64,000 nt of DNA from Cercophora sp. LCS_1. Its lineage: Eukaryota > Ascomycota > Sordariomycetes > Sordariales > Lasiosphaeriaceae. This document shows positions 1-9,757 of the stretch, piece after piece (position 1 is the first letter of the stretch; every line of letters begins with the position of its first letter). The notes under the pieces were generated by a model, which was not told the origin of the DNA, searched no databases, and saw only the letters and a list, made by a program, of their open reading frames with translations. The stretch covers positions 1-64,000 of the forward strand of contig JAPZLL010000058.1 in assembly GCA_036250225.1 (NCBI GenBank), read 5' to 3'. A program made the position numbers and the translations under genes.

Positions 1-214
1 TAGCAATACATTGTTCTTGAGCACCGCTCAGTGAGACCCATCGTCCGGGACCTTGGAGTCTACGATCTGCTTGACAGTGTATCACCCTTCGAGAGTTGTA
101 CTAGCCTTCATTCAGTCACCTTGCATCCACCCTACTTAGAGCATTGGACCCTGTCCGCTCTTACGATCTGTCTTTACCAGGCTCACCTCGGTGTATCTGG
201 AGCAGGCCGTAACA
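1..214 (+). mobile_element. LTR, right-hand part (cut by window edge)
   Basis: This segment is about 90% alike by eye to 2641-2854 and 9177-9390 and ends in the same ggagcaggccgtaaca terminus. Orientation is set by the most complete copy (8946-9390), which reads TGTCACGACC, GGACCC repeats, a TATA-like stretch, then this part. It therefore represents R-U5 of a plus-strand LTR. The base after it (215) falls directly inside a pol coding remnant, so the LTR either inserted into that pol or belongs to an internally deleted element. The left end lies outside the window, so no target-site duplication can be checked. Confidence 0.85.
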
Positions 215-1760
215 CTCACTTGGGGACTATACCTGCGGAATGGGCAGAGGGGCTCCTATAATAGGTATAGTAGTACCAAGACTATACCCGAGAAAACTAT
301 AGTAACTGTATATATTATAATAATATTTGGAATACCAATAGAGGAGGATATAATTAAAAAAAAAATTATAATACAATAATAAACCCTATATCCATAGCCC
401 CAACCTCTAATAAAGATATATCCAATAGACTTATGAGGCACAAATTGGAGGATATATGGGAAGGGTAAAAACGTTTATACAAGTCAAGTAAGGGTATGCC
501 TTTCTAGGAATAAAAAAACTGGTGGAAGAGGTTATTAATAACTGCAATACCTATAATAAGATTAAGACTAAACAATACAAACTATATAGCCTTTTAGAAT
601 TTCTTCCAGCCCCAGATATACTATAGAGTTCGATTTTAATAGACTTTATTATGGGGATCCCGGACTCCAAGGACTTTACTACAGGTATTAACAACGACTC
701 CATCTGAATAATCGTTAATAGATTAATGAAATGGGTATATTTCTTATTTTATAAAGAGAATATAATAATATAACAATTTATTTATATATTCAAATGGGAT
801 ATTGTTTTAATCCACCTCTGGCTAAATAATATTATTTCCAATAGGGACAAATTCTTTATCTCTAAGTTCTAGTAAAGATTAATAAAACGAAGGGATATTA
901 ATAGTAAACTTTCAATAGTCCACTACCCACAAATAAATAGCCAAACTGAACGATTCAACCAGATACTTAAAATATACCTTAGGGCCTATATTAACTTTAA
1001 ACAAAACAATTGGCTTAAGCTATTACCAACAATATAGATAACCTATAATATTATAGCTATAGAATTAACTAATATATTACTATTTTTTGCGCTCTTTAGT
1101 AAAAAACCCAAATTCCGGTAAGGACTATCTATGGATATATTGTGGGCTGCTATATATACCAACCGACTTTAGAAATTATATAACTACTTTAGGGCTAAAT
1201 TTAAATTTATATATAATTAAATAAAATACTATTATAACCACAAAAGATCTAAGGGATTAGATCTATAGGAGGGAGAATACGTCTATTTTCTTGTGTGGAA
1301 CCTGCACTTAATACAACCTAGTCGAAAATTCAACTTTAAAAAATTTAGCCCATTTAGGATTATAAAAAACGTTGCTATTTCCAATTAATCTACTTGCTTT
1401 AATAAAGGTATAGACTAAGGTCTTCCACATATTGCTCCTTAAACTAGCACCCGAGAAAACCCCACTGGAAGAAACAATTAAGGTTGAAACTAATAAAAAG
1501 AATTCAATATTAACGAGATTCTGGATTTATAAGCCCATAATAACAAACTTTATTATTTGATTGAATGGTTCAATTATAGACTAAAGTCAGACTTGTGGGA
1601 GTCCATTAATTATTTTAACTATTTAGAAAAAATTGAAGAATTCCATTAAAAAATCTAGACCAACCCAAACCAAGGAATATATAGTCTAGGGCATAATAAT
1701 TGAAAGCCCTATAAGCAATACCAGTTAGCCAAATAAAAATAGTAATAAACCACCTATTAA
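215..1760 (+). pseudogene. Chromovirus pol remnant, copy 1 (RNase H end, integrase, chromodomain)
   Basis: The plus strand translates, through many stops, as the 3' half of a Ty3/gypsy pol. The integrase core is visible around 640-870, with a stretch reading DFIMGIPDSKDF followed by an MKW...YF segment and ISNRDKF. A degenerate chromodomain lies at about 1540-1640, with LYYLIEWFNYRLKSDLWES. It is the reverse complement of about 6090-4690 in copy 2 over its whole length. The differences are mostly C/T and G/A, leaving an AT-rich, stop-riddled sequence as expected from repeat-induced point mutation. It is not functional. Confidence 0.9.
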
Positions 1761-2498
1761 ACCTATTAAAATAGTTTAAGTAGTTGCTATTGCCCCAGGT
1801 AATGCCTCCCCCGCAAGGAATGCCCCCCAGTTAAAAGACTCCACTATTGGAAGTATGGGAAATAAAGCCTTTAATTGTTTTAATAGCACTTAACGCTCCT
1901 CCTTATGTATTAGCTCCAGTTCGTAGCCAAACACTTTATTAGTGCGGGCCTTGAGGGCTTATAATTGAGTCTCAATTTAAAGGAGCTTTAATAATATATT
2001 TCTCCTTTTTTGGTCCAGCCTTTTTTTTTCGTCTAGGATTAAACAAAGGAGGGATTTGGGATTTTCATAAACGTTACAATTAGAATATACCTATCCACCA
2101 ACCTCCAGGTAGGAGCTATACAATTCGCTTTTGCTTATAGCCTTACAGTTGAGGTTGAGACACTAGTAATGGGAACATTTAACAACTATTATAATCCCAA
2201 AGGTATAAACGAATTTAGCAGACACTAAGCAGCGCACGGAGGATAATGCGGGAATATTCCTTCTATTTTTCCTTACCCCATTAGAAAATATAATATGGAA
2301 GGTGGGGAGGAAAAGGAAGGGGTTCTTTGTGGGAAAAGAATGATTGAAGAGGGGAATTGTATTACAACCTATGGTCGCAATGAGGGCTGAGAAGCAACCC
2401 GAGGGATAACCCGCAGGAGGCACTATATGAAGTGCGCGATCGTATAGATATCCACACGGACTACTCAATATAATTAATGCCAAGAACGATGAACACAT
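1760..2498 (-). pseudogene. Antisense cysteine-rich ORF remnant of copy 1
   Basis: On the minus strand, opposite to the neighbouring pol, one frame can be followed from about 2498 down to 1760 with a few stops. From about 2180 it shows KCSHY, then CLNLNC, then ELYSSYLE and VYSNC. The spacing suggests a Cys-rich zinc-binding module in which several Cys codons became Tyr (TGT/TGC to TAT/TAC). A charged, coiled-coil-like stretch follows (around LIETQL, ALKARTNK, ELIHKEER). It ends with SFNWGAFLAGEALPGAIATT. The copy in element 2 (4196-4645, plus strand) has the same layout and a matching NFNW end. Function is unknown. It lies between the pol 3' end and the 3' LTR. Confidence 0.65.
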
Positions 2499-2566
2499 TA
2501 AGTGCGATCAAGACTGCTCAATGTAATTATTACCAAGGGTAATGAGCACATTGAACAAAGTATGGA
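2463..2566. repeat. Imperfect tandem duplication, about 54 bp period
   Basis: The block starting near 2463 (ctcaatataattaatgcc) recurs near 2517 (ctcaatgtaattattacc), and both continue into a gaacacatta/gagcacattg stretch. The second copy runs into the presumed left end of the LTR at 2522. The differences are largely transitions. Confidence 0.5.
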
Positions 2567-2854
2567 AATATCTGTTATTTCCAGTAGTATAAATACTATC
2601 ATTGTGCCTGCAATGGAGTGAGGGACCTCTGGTTCCTCACGCTAGCAATACATTGTTCTTGAGCACCACTCAGTGAGACCCATCGTCCGGGACCTTGGAG
2701 TCTGCGTTCTGCTTGACAGTATATCCACCTTCGAGAGTTGTACTAGCCTTCACTCAGTCACCTTGCACCCACCCCCCAGAGCATTGGACCCTGTCCGCTC
2801 TTGCGGTCTGTCTTTACCAGGCTCACCACGGTGTACCTAGAGCAGGCCGTAACA
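2522..2854 (+). mobile_element. LTR, 3' LTR of copy 1
   Basis: The right two thirds (from about 2588, TATA-like tataaatactatc, to 2854, ccgtaaca) match the other LTRs base for base apart from transitions. The left third has a different U3, so this is a subfamily variant, and the left border at TGTAATTATT is a proposal. Orientation (+) agrees with the pol of copy 1, which makes it the 3' LTR of that copy. The right flank is aataa and no clear duplicate of it lies on the left. Confidence 0.7.
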
Positions 2855-2880
2855 AATAATTTACAAAGCCCCCCGGGACT

Positions 2881-2994
2881 AATTAGAAAAGTTCCAGGTC
2901 CCAATAATAGGAAGCTTGGGACCCGGGACCTCAGACCAATTAGGAGGGTCCCAGGTCCTAGTGCCAGGAAGCTTGGGACCTGGGACCTCCAACC
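2881..2994. repeat. Two tandem 57-bp repeats (aagcttgggacc units)
   Basis: Bases 2881-2937 and 2938-2994 are a tandem pair of 57-bp units. Each starts with aattag, contains aggtcc and gaagcttggga, and ends with gggacct followed by four variable bases and acc. Within each unit the motif GGGACC is repeated. GGACCC arrays also occur in the U3 of the neighbouring LTRs, so this is probably a leftover of another LTR U3. Confidence 0.75.
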
Positions 2995-3011
2995 AGTAAA
3001 AAAGATCCCAG

Positions 3012-3477
3012 TGTAACAAGCGCCCTGGAGAAAGCCATCTGGGTGGCCTGGAGGCGAAGGGGCCTGCGCGGTCTGGCACACAGTGCCAGACGGCTGCATC
3101 CGGCAGGCGCGGACAGGTTCGGGCCGACGCCAGCCGCCGGCTTTGACACGACGGATCCGGTGCGACGGATCCGGCCATGGAGCGATGGAACAAAGGTTGA
3201 AGCTCCAAAGGTTTCCGGAAGCGGAAGTCGTGATCTAGGATAAGAAGGCTGGTGGCCGCTCCTTTAGCAAAAGGAGGGCCACGTTCCAATTGAACTTTTC
3301 ACCCACCACTACCTTGGCCCTGTTCCGCTTGCTTGTTGACCCTTCCTCACATATCCCTAACCCTGACGCCTTTGCGTTACACCCAGGTCCCAGCTGCCCA
3401 GGCCTTGGAACTGAAACCAGGAAACTAGATAGGTATATAAATATAATAATTGTGCCCACAACTGTATGAGGACTTTT
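3012..3477 (+). mobile_element. Truncated LTR of a related subfamily
   Basis: The segment starts with TGTAACAAGC. It is GC-rich and little mutated up to about 3420. It ends in tataaatataataattgtgcccacaactgtatgaggac, the TATA and R-start block shared with the other LTRs. The remaining R-U5 is missing because the minus-strand LTR beginning at 3478 cuts it. The low level of RIP-type change next to strongly mutated copies suggests it is younger, or too short to be recognised by RIP. Confidence 0.55.
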
Positions 3478-3984
3478 TGTTACGGCCTGCTCCAAGTACA
3501 CCGGGGTGAGCTTGGTGAAGACAGATCGTAAGAGCGGACAGGGTCTAGGTGAGGTGGGTGCAAGGTGACTAAGTGAAGGTTAGTACAACTCTCGAAGGGT
3601 GATACACTGTCAAGTAGAACGTAGACTCTAAGGTCCCGGACGATGGGTCTCACTGAGCAGTGCTCAAGAACAATGTATTGTTAGCGTAAGGAACCAAGAT
3701 TCCTCACACAGTTGTGGGCACAACTATCGTATCTATATACTGTACTGTTTTCCAGGACCCGGGCTTCTCTGGACCCGGGGCTGGGTCCGTCTGAGGTTGG
3801 GTCCAATCTTACTGGTGCCCCGTGGACCCAAACGTTTATGGACCTGGGGCCGGGTCCAAGGATCGCCGGGTCCACTCTGATTGGCTCGCTGGGGCTTTGT
3901 GGGTCGTTGCACTCCGGGCCCAATGATTGGTGTTCTGTAGTTGGCCCGTATTCCCTCCTTAAGGTTATAACCAGGGTTGTAACA
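3478..3984 (-). mobile_element. LTR, 3' LTR of copy 2
   Basis: The sequence runs TGTTACGGCC to TTGTAACA. Its reverse complement lines up with 8946-9390 along the full length, including the opening TGTNACNACCC, the caccaatcattgggccc block, the GGACCC array and the tgtgcccacaac block. It is about 60 bp longer because the GGACCC part is longer. Orientation agrees with the minus-strand pol that follows to the right, which makes it the 3' LTR of copy 2. The flanking 5-mers (ctttt and cgatt) do not match. Confidence 0.8.
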
Positions 3985-4195
3985 CGATTTCCTCCTTCCA
4001 AAGGCCTACGACCCAAAGGCCATCCTCCTTAAGCCTAAAAGAGCGTTACCCGCGTTTTCGTGCGTCAACCATTCTACTAACACAATATCCAGTAGGATTT
4101 AGAAAACAAAAAATTGTCCTTCCCGTTCCCAATAAAAGGCACTGGCCGAATCTGCGTTGAGCACTTATTTCTCCTTGTGTAGTAGTCCGTTAGAG

Positions 4196-4645
4196 ATGCC
4201 TTGTTCGAATTATTTTTATATTAAGCGCAAGTGTATTATTGCTGAGGGTTCCTCCTATTGTAGTAAATATATTACTCGCAAGGCTACCTATAACGGCACC
4301 GACTTTACGCCTGCTCGTAAATACTCGTTTGTCCCTCCTTATCGCCGCTACTCTGACCTTTTCTCAGTAATAAAGAGCCTCGAGGGCCTATAGGAATTAT
4401 CCAAAGAGGAGAACAAACTTTAGTAAAAGTTCCTTTCCGTCATATAGAGGAAGGCAACCCTAAGACAGCGGGCAGACAAGTTGTTTAAACGGGGGAACCT
4501 AATCGTAGAGTCCAACCCATTGTTTTACTTTGGGGGCTCCAGTGCACCCCCAGGGAACAACCTCTTTATATAGCAGGCCATTACTAATTTTAACTGGTCA
4601 ACACTTAACCCGTCGCTCCTTAGACAAACAGTATAAGAACCAATT
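4196..4645 (+). pseudogene. Antisense Zn2Cys6-like ORF remnant of copy 2
   Basis: The plus strand is opposite to the pol of this copy. The first 66 codons are open, starting MPCSN; in-frame stops follow at about 4391, 4421, 4445 and 4570, after which the frame continues. In the N-terminus, Cys remains at residues 3, 13 and 22, while Tyr stands at 6, 25 and 33. Read as TGY-to-TAY changes this gives C-x2-C-x6-C-x8-C-x2-C-x7-C, a fungal binuclear-cluster-like spacing with basic residues between. After a charged stretch it ends NFNWSTLNPSLL just before it meets the convergent pol end. I recall similar MPCSNC-type hypothetical proteins in other fungal genomes, which is a memory and not a search result. 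Confidence 0.65.
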
Positions 4646-4661
4646 ACAAAGTCGCCAAGGG

Positions 4662-4907
4662 CTAGTCAGAGTTAGGGATAATAGATCGGTCAATAGGGCT
4701 CTCAGTCGTTGTATCCTGGGCTAGTAGTCGGTCTAGATTCTTCCGGTAGAATTCCTCAATCTTTTCTAGGTAGTTGAAATAATTAATAGGTTCCCATAAA
4801 TCTGATTCTAGTCTGTAATCGAGCCATTTAATCAAATAGTGAAGTTTACCGTTGCGGACTTGTAAATCAGTCGATATCGAATTCTTCTTTATTGGTTTTA
4901 ACCTCAA
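4662..4907 (-). pseudogene. Chromodomain at the C-terminus of integrase, copy 2
   Basis: An 81-residue open stretch contains LHYLIKWLDYRLESDLWEP followed by NYFNYLEKIEEFYR. This is the usual chromodomain order of an aromatic residue, YLIKW, a loop, W-E-P, and a C-terminal helix with I-EEF. It identifies the element as a chromovirus, a Ty3/gypsy clade whose chromodomain directs integration to particular chromatin. It is the best preserved part of this copy, but it is cut off from the integrase core by stops. Confidence 0.85.
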
Positions 4908-7900
4908 TTGTCTCCTCTAGCGGGGTTTTCCTAGGTATTGATTCGAGGAGTAATATATGTTTCCTTGCGATTTTGAACGGGCTGAATTTTTTAAAGTCGA
5001 GCTTTCGGCTGGGTTATATCAAGTATAAATTTCGCGCGAGAAGGTAGATATACTCTCTCTCCTATTGATCTGGTCCCTCAGATCTCTTATAGTTGCAATA
5101 GTGTTTTATTCGATTGTGTGTAAATTCAAATTTAGCCCTAAGGTGGTTATATAGTTCCTGAAATTGATCAGTATATATAGCGGCTCGTAGTGTGTCTATA
5201 GGTGGACCTCACTGGACTTCTGGTTCTTTACCGAAGAGTATAAAGAATAATAATATATTTGTCGATTCTATAGTTATAGTATTATAGGCTATCTGTACTA
5301 TTGGTAATAGCTCAAATTAGTTATTTTGTTTAAAGTTGATATAGGCCCTGAGGTAAATCTCGAGTATCTGGTTAAATTACTCAGTTTGGCCGTCTGTTTG
5401 CAGGTAGTGGGTGGTTGAGAGCTTGCTGCTAATACCTATTCGCTTTATTAGCCCTTACTAGAATTTCAAAACGAAGAGCTTGTTTCGGTTGGAGATAATA
5501 CTATTTAACCAAAGGTGGATCAAAATAATGTCCCTTTCGAACATATAGGCGAATTGTTCCACACTTATACTTTTTTTATAAGGCAAGAAATACGCCCATT
5601 TTGTTAGTCTATCGACAACTACCCAAATGGAGTTGTAACTAACGTCTGTAGTAAGGTCCTTGGAATCTGGGATCCCCATAATAAAGTCCATTAAGATTAG
5701 GGCTGAAAAAGGTTTAAAAAGACTATAGGGTTTATATTGTTTGGTTTTGGTCTTGTTATAAATGTTGCAGTTATTGATAACTTCTTCCACTAGTTTTTTT
5801 TTTATTCCTGGGAAGGTATACCCTTGTTTAGTTTGTGTAAACGTTTTACCTTTCCCATATATCCTCCAACTTGTGCCTTATGGGATGTATTTTCGTTAGA
5901 GGTTGGGGTTATAGATATAAGGCTTATTGTTATATTATAGCCTATGGTTTTCGTTATAACTACCAATAACCTTATTATTGATGTTCTAAACGTCATTATA
6001 GTGTGTACAGTTACTGTGGTTTCCCTGGGCGCAGTCCTAATATTACCCGTAGAAGTTGCACTTGTTATAGGGACCTTTTTGCCCATTCCACAGGTAAGGT
6101 CCCTTAATAAGGTCCTTCCTTTGCACCTGGAAGTCCTCCTACTGCTATTTAATCCGATATTTCTAGAATATAGTCTATTAGATACAGATAGTGTCTTTAG
6201 GCATCCAATACTCTGTAGTTTATAGTATATGTTCAAGTATACTGTTTGCAATTTATTAGAGGATTGGTGAGGACTCTGGCTATTTGTGGGCATAATAGTA
6301 GTCTGCTCTCCTATTAAGGGCATTAGCCCTTCTATTATCTTTTCCCTTAACATAGTAGATCTTAAAATAAAACGGGGCTATAAGCTCTAACCACCTTACC
6401 TATTTCGGGCTTAGCTTTTTAGTAAAGAAATACCTGAGGTTGTTGTAATTTAAAAGGACTTCAACCAGCTCTTCTATTCCTATTAGGTAGGGTGCCCACT
6501 CAGTAAAACACTGGATAATTGCTATTATTTCCTTATTGTGGATGGGGTATTATAATATAGGTCTATTAATTGCCTTGGATAGGAATATATATGGGTGGTA
6601 TTTTCCATTTTCTTAGAACTGGTTAAGGACTCCTCCTAGAGCAAAATCCAAAACATTGGTTTTTATTCTAAACGGCTTTGAGAAGTCTAGAAGTATTAAT
6701 ACCAGTACTATTGTAAAGGTATATTTAAATTTGCCGAACGCCTCCTATCGGCGCAAGGACTATTCGAACGTTACTCCCATATTATACAGCTCGTGGGCAA
6801 TCTTAGCAAATCCTCAAATAAAGTATTAATAAAAATTGACCAGCCCAAGGAATAATTGAACTTCTGTCTGGGTTTTCGGTATGGGTTAATTCTAAACTGC
6901 TTTAATTTTTTCTTACTATATTTTGATCCTTCCTGGAAAGATCTTGAACCCTAAGTAATTGAGTTCCTATACGTGGAATTGGCTCTTTTCTGGGTTTATT
7001 ATTATCTTGGCTTGTTTTAGAACCATTAATACTTGTTAAATATACTATTAATATTCCTTGAGCGTTCGAAAGTAAATAAGGATATTATTAATATAAATAA
7101 ATATAAATTTATTAATAAATAGTCTCAAAATGTAGTTGATTATACTTTGGAATAATGTGGGGGTATTAATTAGCCCAAAGGGTATAATTCAATATTAAAA
7201 ATGTCCTTTTAGTGTTCTAAACACCATCTTATACTCGTTTCCTACTTTGATATAGGGGGAATTAAAGCTGGAGAACTAATTTTTTCCCACCAGTACTCCC
7301 TAAACTTGGAGATAAGAGACAATGGGTATTAATTCTTGATGGTTTCCTCATTAAGTATTCAATAATCGACAACTAGGCAGAGTTTCCCATCCTTTTTGGG
7401 AACGAACAAAATTGGGTATTCTATTAGCGATTGGGAATATTCAATAAATCCGTTCTTTAGGTTTTTATCAATACATTCCTTTAATACCTCGAACTATTTG
7501 GGGTTTAGGTAATAAGTCTTAAAGGATTTTAACTGAGCTCTTTCCTTTAATCTGATTTTATAGTCCCACGGACCATATTTAGGCAATTTTTTAATCTTTT
7601 TCCCAAACAATTTAAAGTATTAATATTCTCTCAATACGTTTTCCGGGTTTATTAGTTTTTCCTCTAAACCCTTACTTGGGTCTATACAACTTTTGTTCTT
7701 TAGTTTATTATCTGACTTATAATTGGAATTGTAATCGTCGTTATATGTGGTAAATCTAATCCACAGTACTATTAGCTCTTAGGACTCAATTCCTTTAGGG
7801 GATACCTTATAGGCCTTTAGCTCCACACCGGTTCTTGCTTCCCTGGTTGTACGTATTGTGTATTCTGGATATAGAGATAAGGCCTTATTGTTACAGTTTT

Positions 7901-8312
7901 GGATTAAGAAGTAACCACCCTCAAAGTCTAACTAGGGGTTATATTTCTTTAGTTATAGTTCTCCCAGGATTATATTGTATCCGACCACTGGTACAACCCT
8001 AAAGGTAATCTTTTATACATTTCCATCCACTATGATTAGAAGTATTAAAAAATATATAATCTTCCCATTATTATAAAAGTATAATATTCCTTCTCTTGAG
8101 GTAATATCAATAGGTTTTAGCAATTTCTTATGTGGGAGTCTATACCTATTAATGAACTGGGGGTCGACTAGATTTTCCATACTATCTGTATCGATTACTA
8201 CTCGTATTCTAAACGGTTTTCTATAGCCATTAGTTCCATTGGCATTAATTGCAAAATATTGCCGATTGTTCTCTATTGTTATTATGGACGTGTAAGGTCT
8301 TTGGGTATACAA
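4662..8312 (-). pseudogene. Chromovirus pol, copy 2: protease, RT, RNase H, integrase, chromodomain
   Basis: Domains follow on the minus strand in the canonical order. Protease is at 8312-8013, with the D-T-G site reading DTD at residues 41-43. Reverse transcriptase is at about 7700-6500: 7200-7040 gives IPFGLINTPTLFQSIINYI and later YINNILIY, where active enzymes have Y-x-D-D (YINN at 7095-7084). RNase H covers roughly 6500-5950. Integrase covers about 5890-4950, with DFIMGIPDSKDL, WVVVDRLTKWAYFLPYKKS and SNRN where SDRG is expected. The chromodomain is at 4907-4662. Every active-site change is a G-to-A type transition. Many stops separate the fragments, so the copy is dead. Confidence 0.9.
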
Positions 8313-8945
8313 CCTCTAAATACCTCGTCTTCTTTTTAGGGCTTGTACTAATTATTGAATTAGAGGTTTCTGGGCCCTGACGAGGGCCCTAACTCATTTC
8401 CCAAATATATCCTAGGGTATATTTGTTAAAAGGGTCGGACATTATTAGAGACGCCCTATATGTTCTTCCTAAGGGCCTAATTGACCTCAAACGGTTAAAT
8501 GGCACCTAGTTCCTTAAGTATAGGTTGGAACTGGTTGTAAGTATCCCCCTTGTTTTTCCACCTCGATCTAGGTTTACTGAGCGTACGTCCGAGTTCCTAA
8601 TTCATAGTCCACTCATAGGCTTTCTCCCTCTAGTAATTTTGGCAATCTGGACTAGAGTAGGATTAGTAAAAAGTGTATAGGCACTCATCCGGCGTTTAAT
8701 AGGTAATTCTAACTATGGGGTTCTGGCCATCCGCCCAGAACCGGATTCTTTAATTAAACCGGAGATTGGATTCCTCTATAGTCCAGTATAACCGTTAATT
8801 CCTCCACTTTTTATTACATTGGGGGAATATTTAATAATAGGCTTTTTGGACTAAATAGTACAGGTAGTAGTATTGTGGGTATATACACTCAATCCAGAAA
8901 AGGTATTTATATTGGTGGTATAGGGGGTGTGCAGCCGGGTGTTCT
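8313..8945 (-). pseudogene. 5' (gag-side) remnant of copy 2
   Basis: This stretch continues the minus-strand frame upstream of the protease. It can be read with stops, for example IKESGSGRMARTP and YTLFTNPTLVQIAKITRGRK near 8760-8640. No CCHC knuckle could be made out. It is far too short for a complete gag plus leader and stops abruptly at the LTR at 8946, so the 5' end of copy 2 is missing or displaced. Confidence 0.45.
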
Positions 8946-9390
8946 TGTCACGACCCAGGTCATGACCTCAAGGAGGGGGCACGGGCCAACTACGAAGCAC
9001 CAATCATTGGGCCCAGGGCGCAACGACCCACAAAGCCCAAACGGACCAATCAGGTTGGACCCGGCCCCGATGGACCCGGCCTCGGGTCCACGGTGCTCGG
9101 GTCCCAGGAAGCATCGCATGTATATAGATACGATAGTTGTGCCCACAACCGTGTGAGGACTCTTGGATCCTCACGCTAGCAATACATTGTTCTTGAGCAC
9201 CGCTCAGTGAGACCCATTGTCTGGGACCTTGGAGTCTACGATCTGCTTGACAGTGTATCACCCTTTGAGAGTTGACCTAGCCTTCACTCAGTCACCTTGC
9301 ACCCCCCCACCTAGAGCATTGGACCCTGTCCGCTCTTGCGATCTGTCTTTGCTAAGCCCTCCCCTGGAGCACTTGGAGCAGGCCGTAACA
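8946..9390 (+). mobile_element. Solo LTR, most complete copy, at the edge of the repeat block
   Basis: The LTR runs TGTCACGACC to CCGTAACA, 445 bp. Order of parts: a palindromic opening with ggtcatgacc, the caccaatcattgggccc block, GGACCC repeats, TATA-like tgtatatagatac at about 9118-9130, a tgtgcccacaac block, and an R-U5 part shared with the other copies. Its orientation is opposite to the pol to its left, so it is not the 5' LTR of copy 2. The flanking 5-mers are gttct (8941-8945) and gttcg (9391-9395), 4 of 5 identical, which fits an independent insertion reduced to a solo LTR. It carries fewer RIP-type changes than copy 2. Confidence 0.75.
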
Positions 9391-9757
9391 GTTCGGCGCC
9401 GGATCCTCGGCGCTCGGTTATGCGCTGGAACCTTGATTGTGCACAGTGGGGCCAGCAGATAGTGGCTTTCTCTCCCGGAGCCGGGGCCGCGTTCGAGTCA
9501 AAAAAAAACACCAATGACGTCAGGTTAACGCAGGGTTTTTGCGTTATAAAAGATCTTTTTCACCGGCCACAGTTTCTGGCTTTCTTACTATATATATAAC
9601 TTGATAGACAGCTGCAGCTGAGCAGCTATATAGAACAATGCATACACCGTTTTACCTTTATACTCTCATGCACAGATAATGTACCAAAACGAGGTTAATA
9701 TTTTGCTTATTATAGACTTAGCCACGAACTATGTCATAATTAAGCAGGTTTCTCTGA
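9391..9757. other. Intergenic, no gene seen
   Basis: Base composition changes here from AT-rich repeat to mixed unique sequence. A run of nine A (about 9500-9508) and short palindromic CAGCTG-type words are present. It forms the 3' flank of the SET gene, which ends at 9758. No coding or RNA signal is recognised. Confidence 0.6.

Noticed and set aside
2758..3501. Several frames of 70-136 codons among the LTRs
   Set aside because: They run through LTR U3 repeats and across element junctions, so they are by-products of GGACCC arrays.
8946..9390. 5' LTR of element copy 2
   Set aside because: Its orientation, judged against 3478-3984, is opposite to the pol of copy 2, and near-matching flanking 5-mers favour an independent solo LTR.
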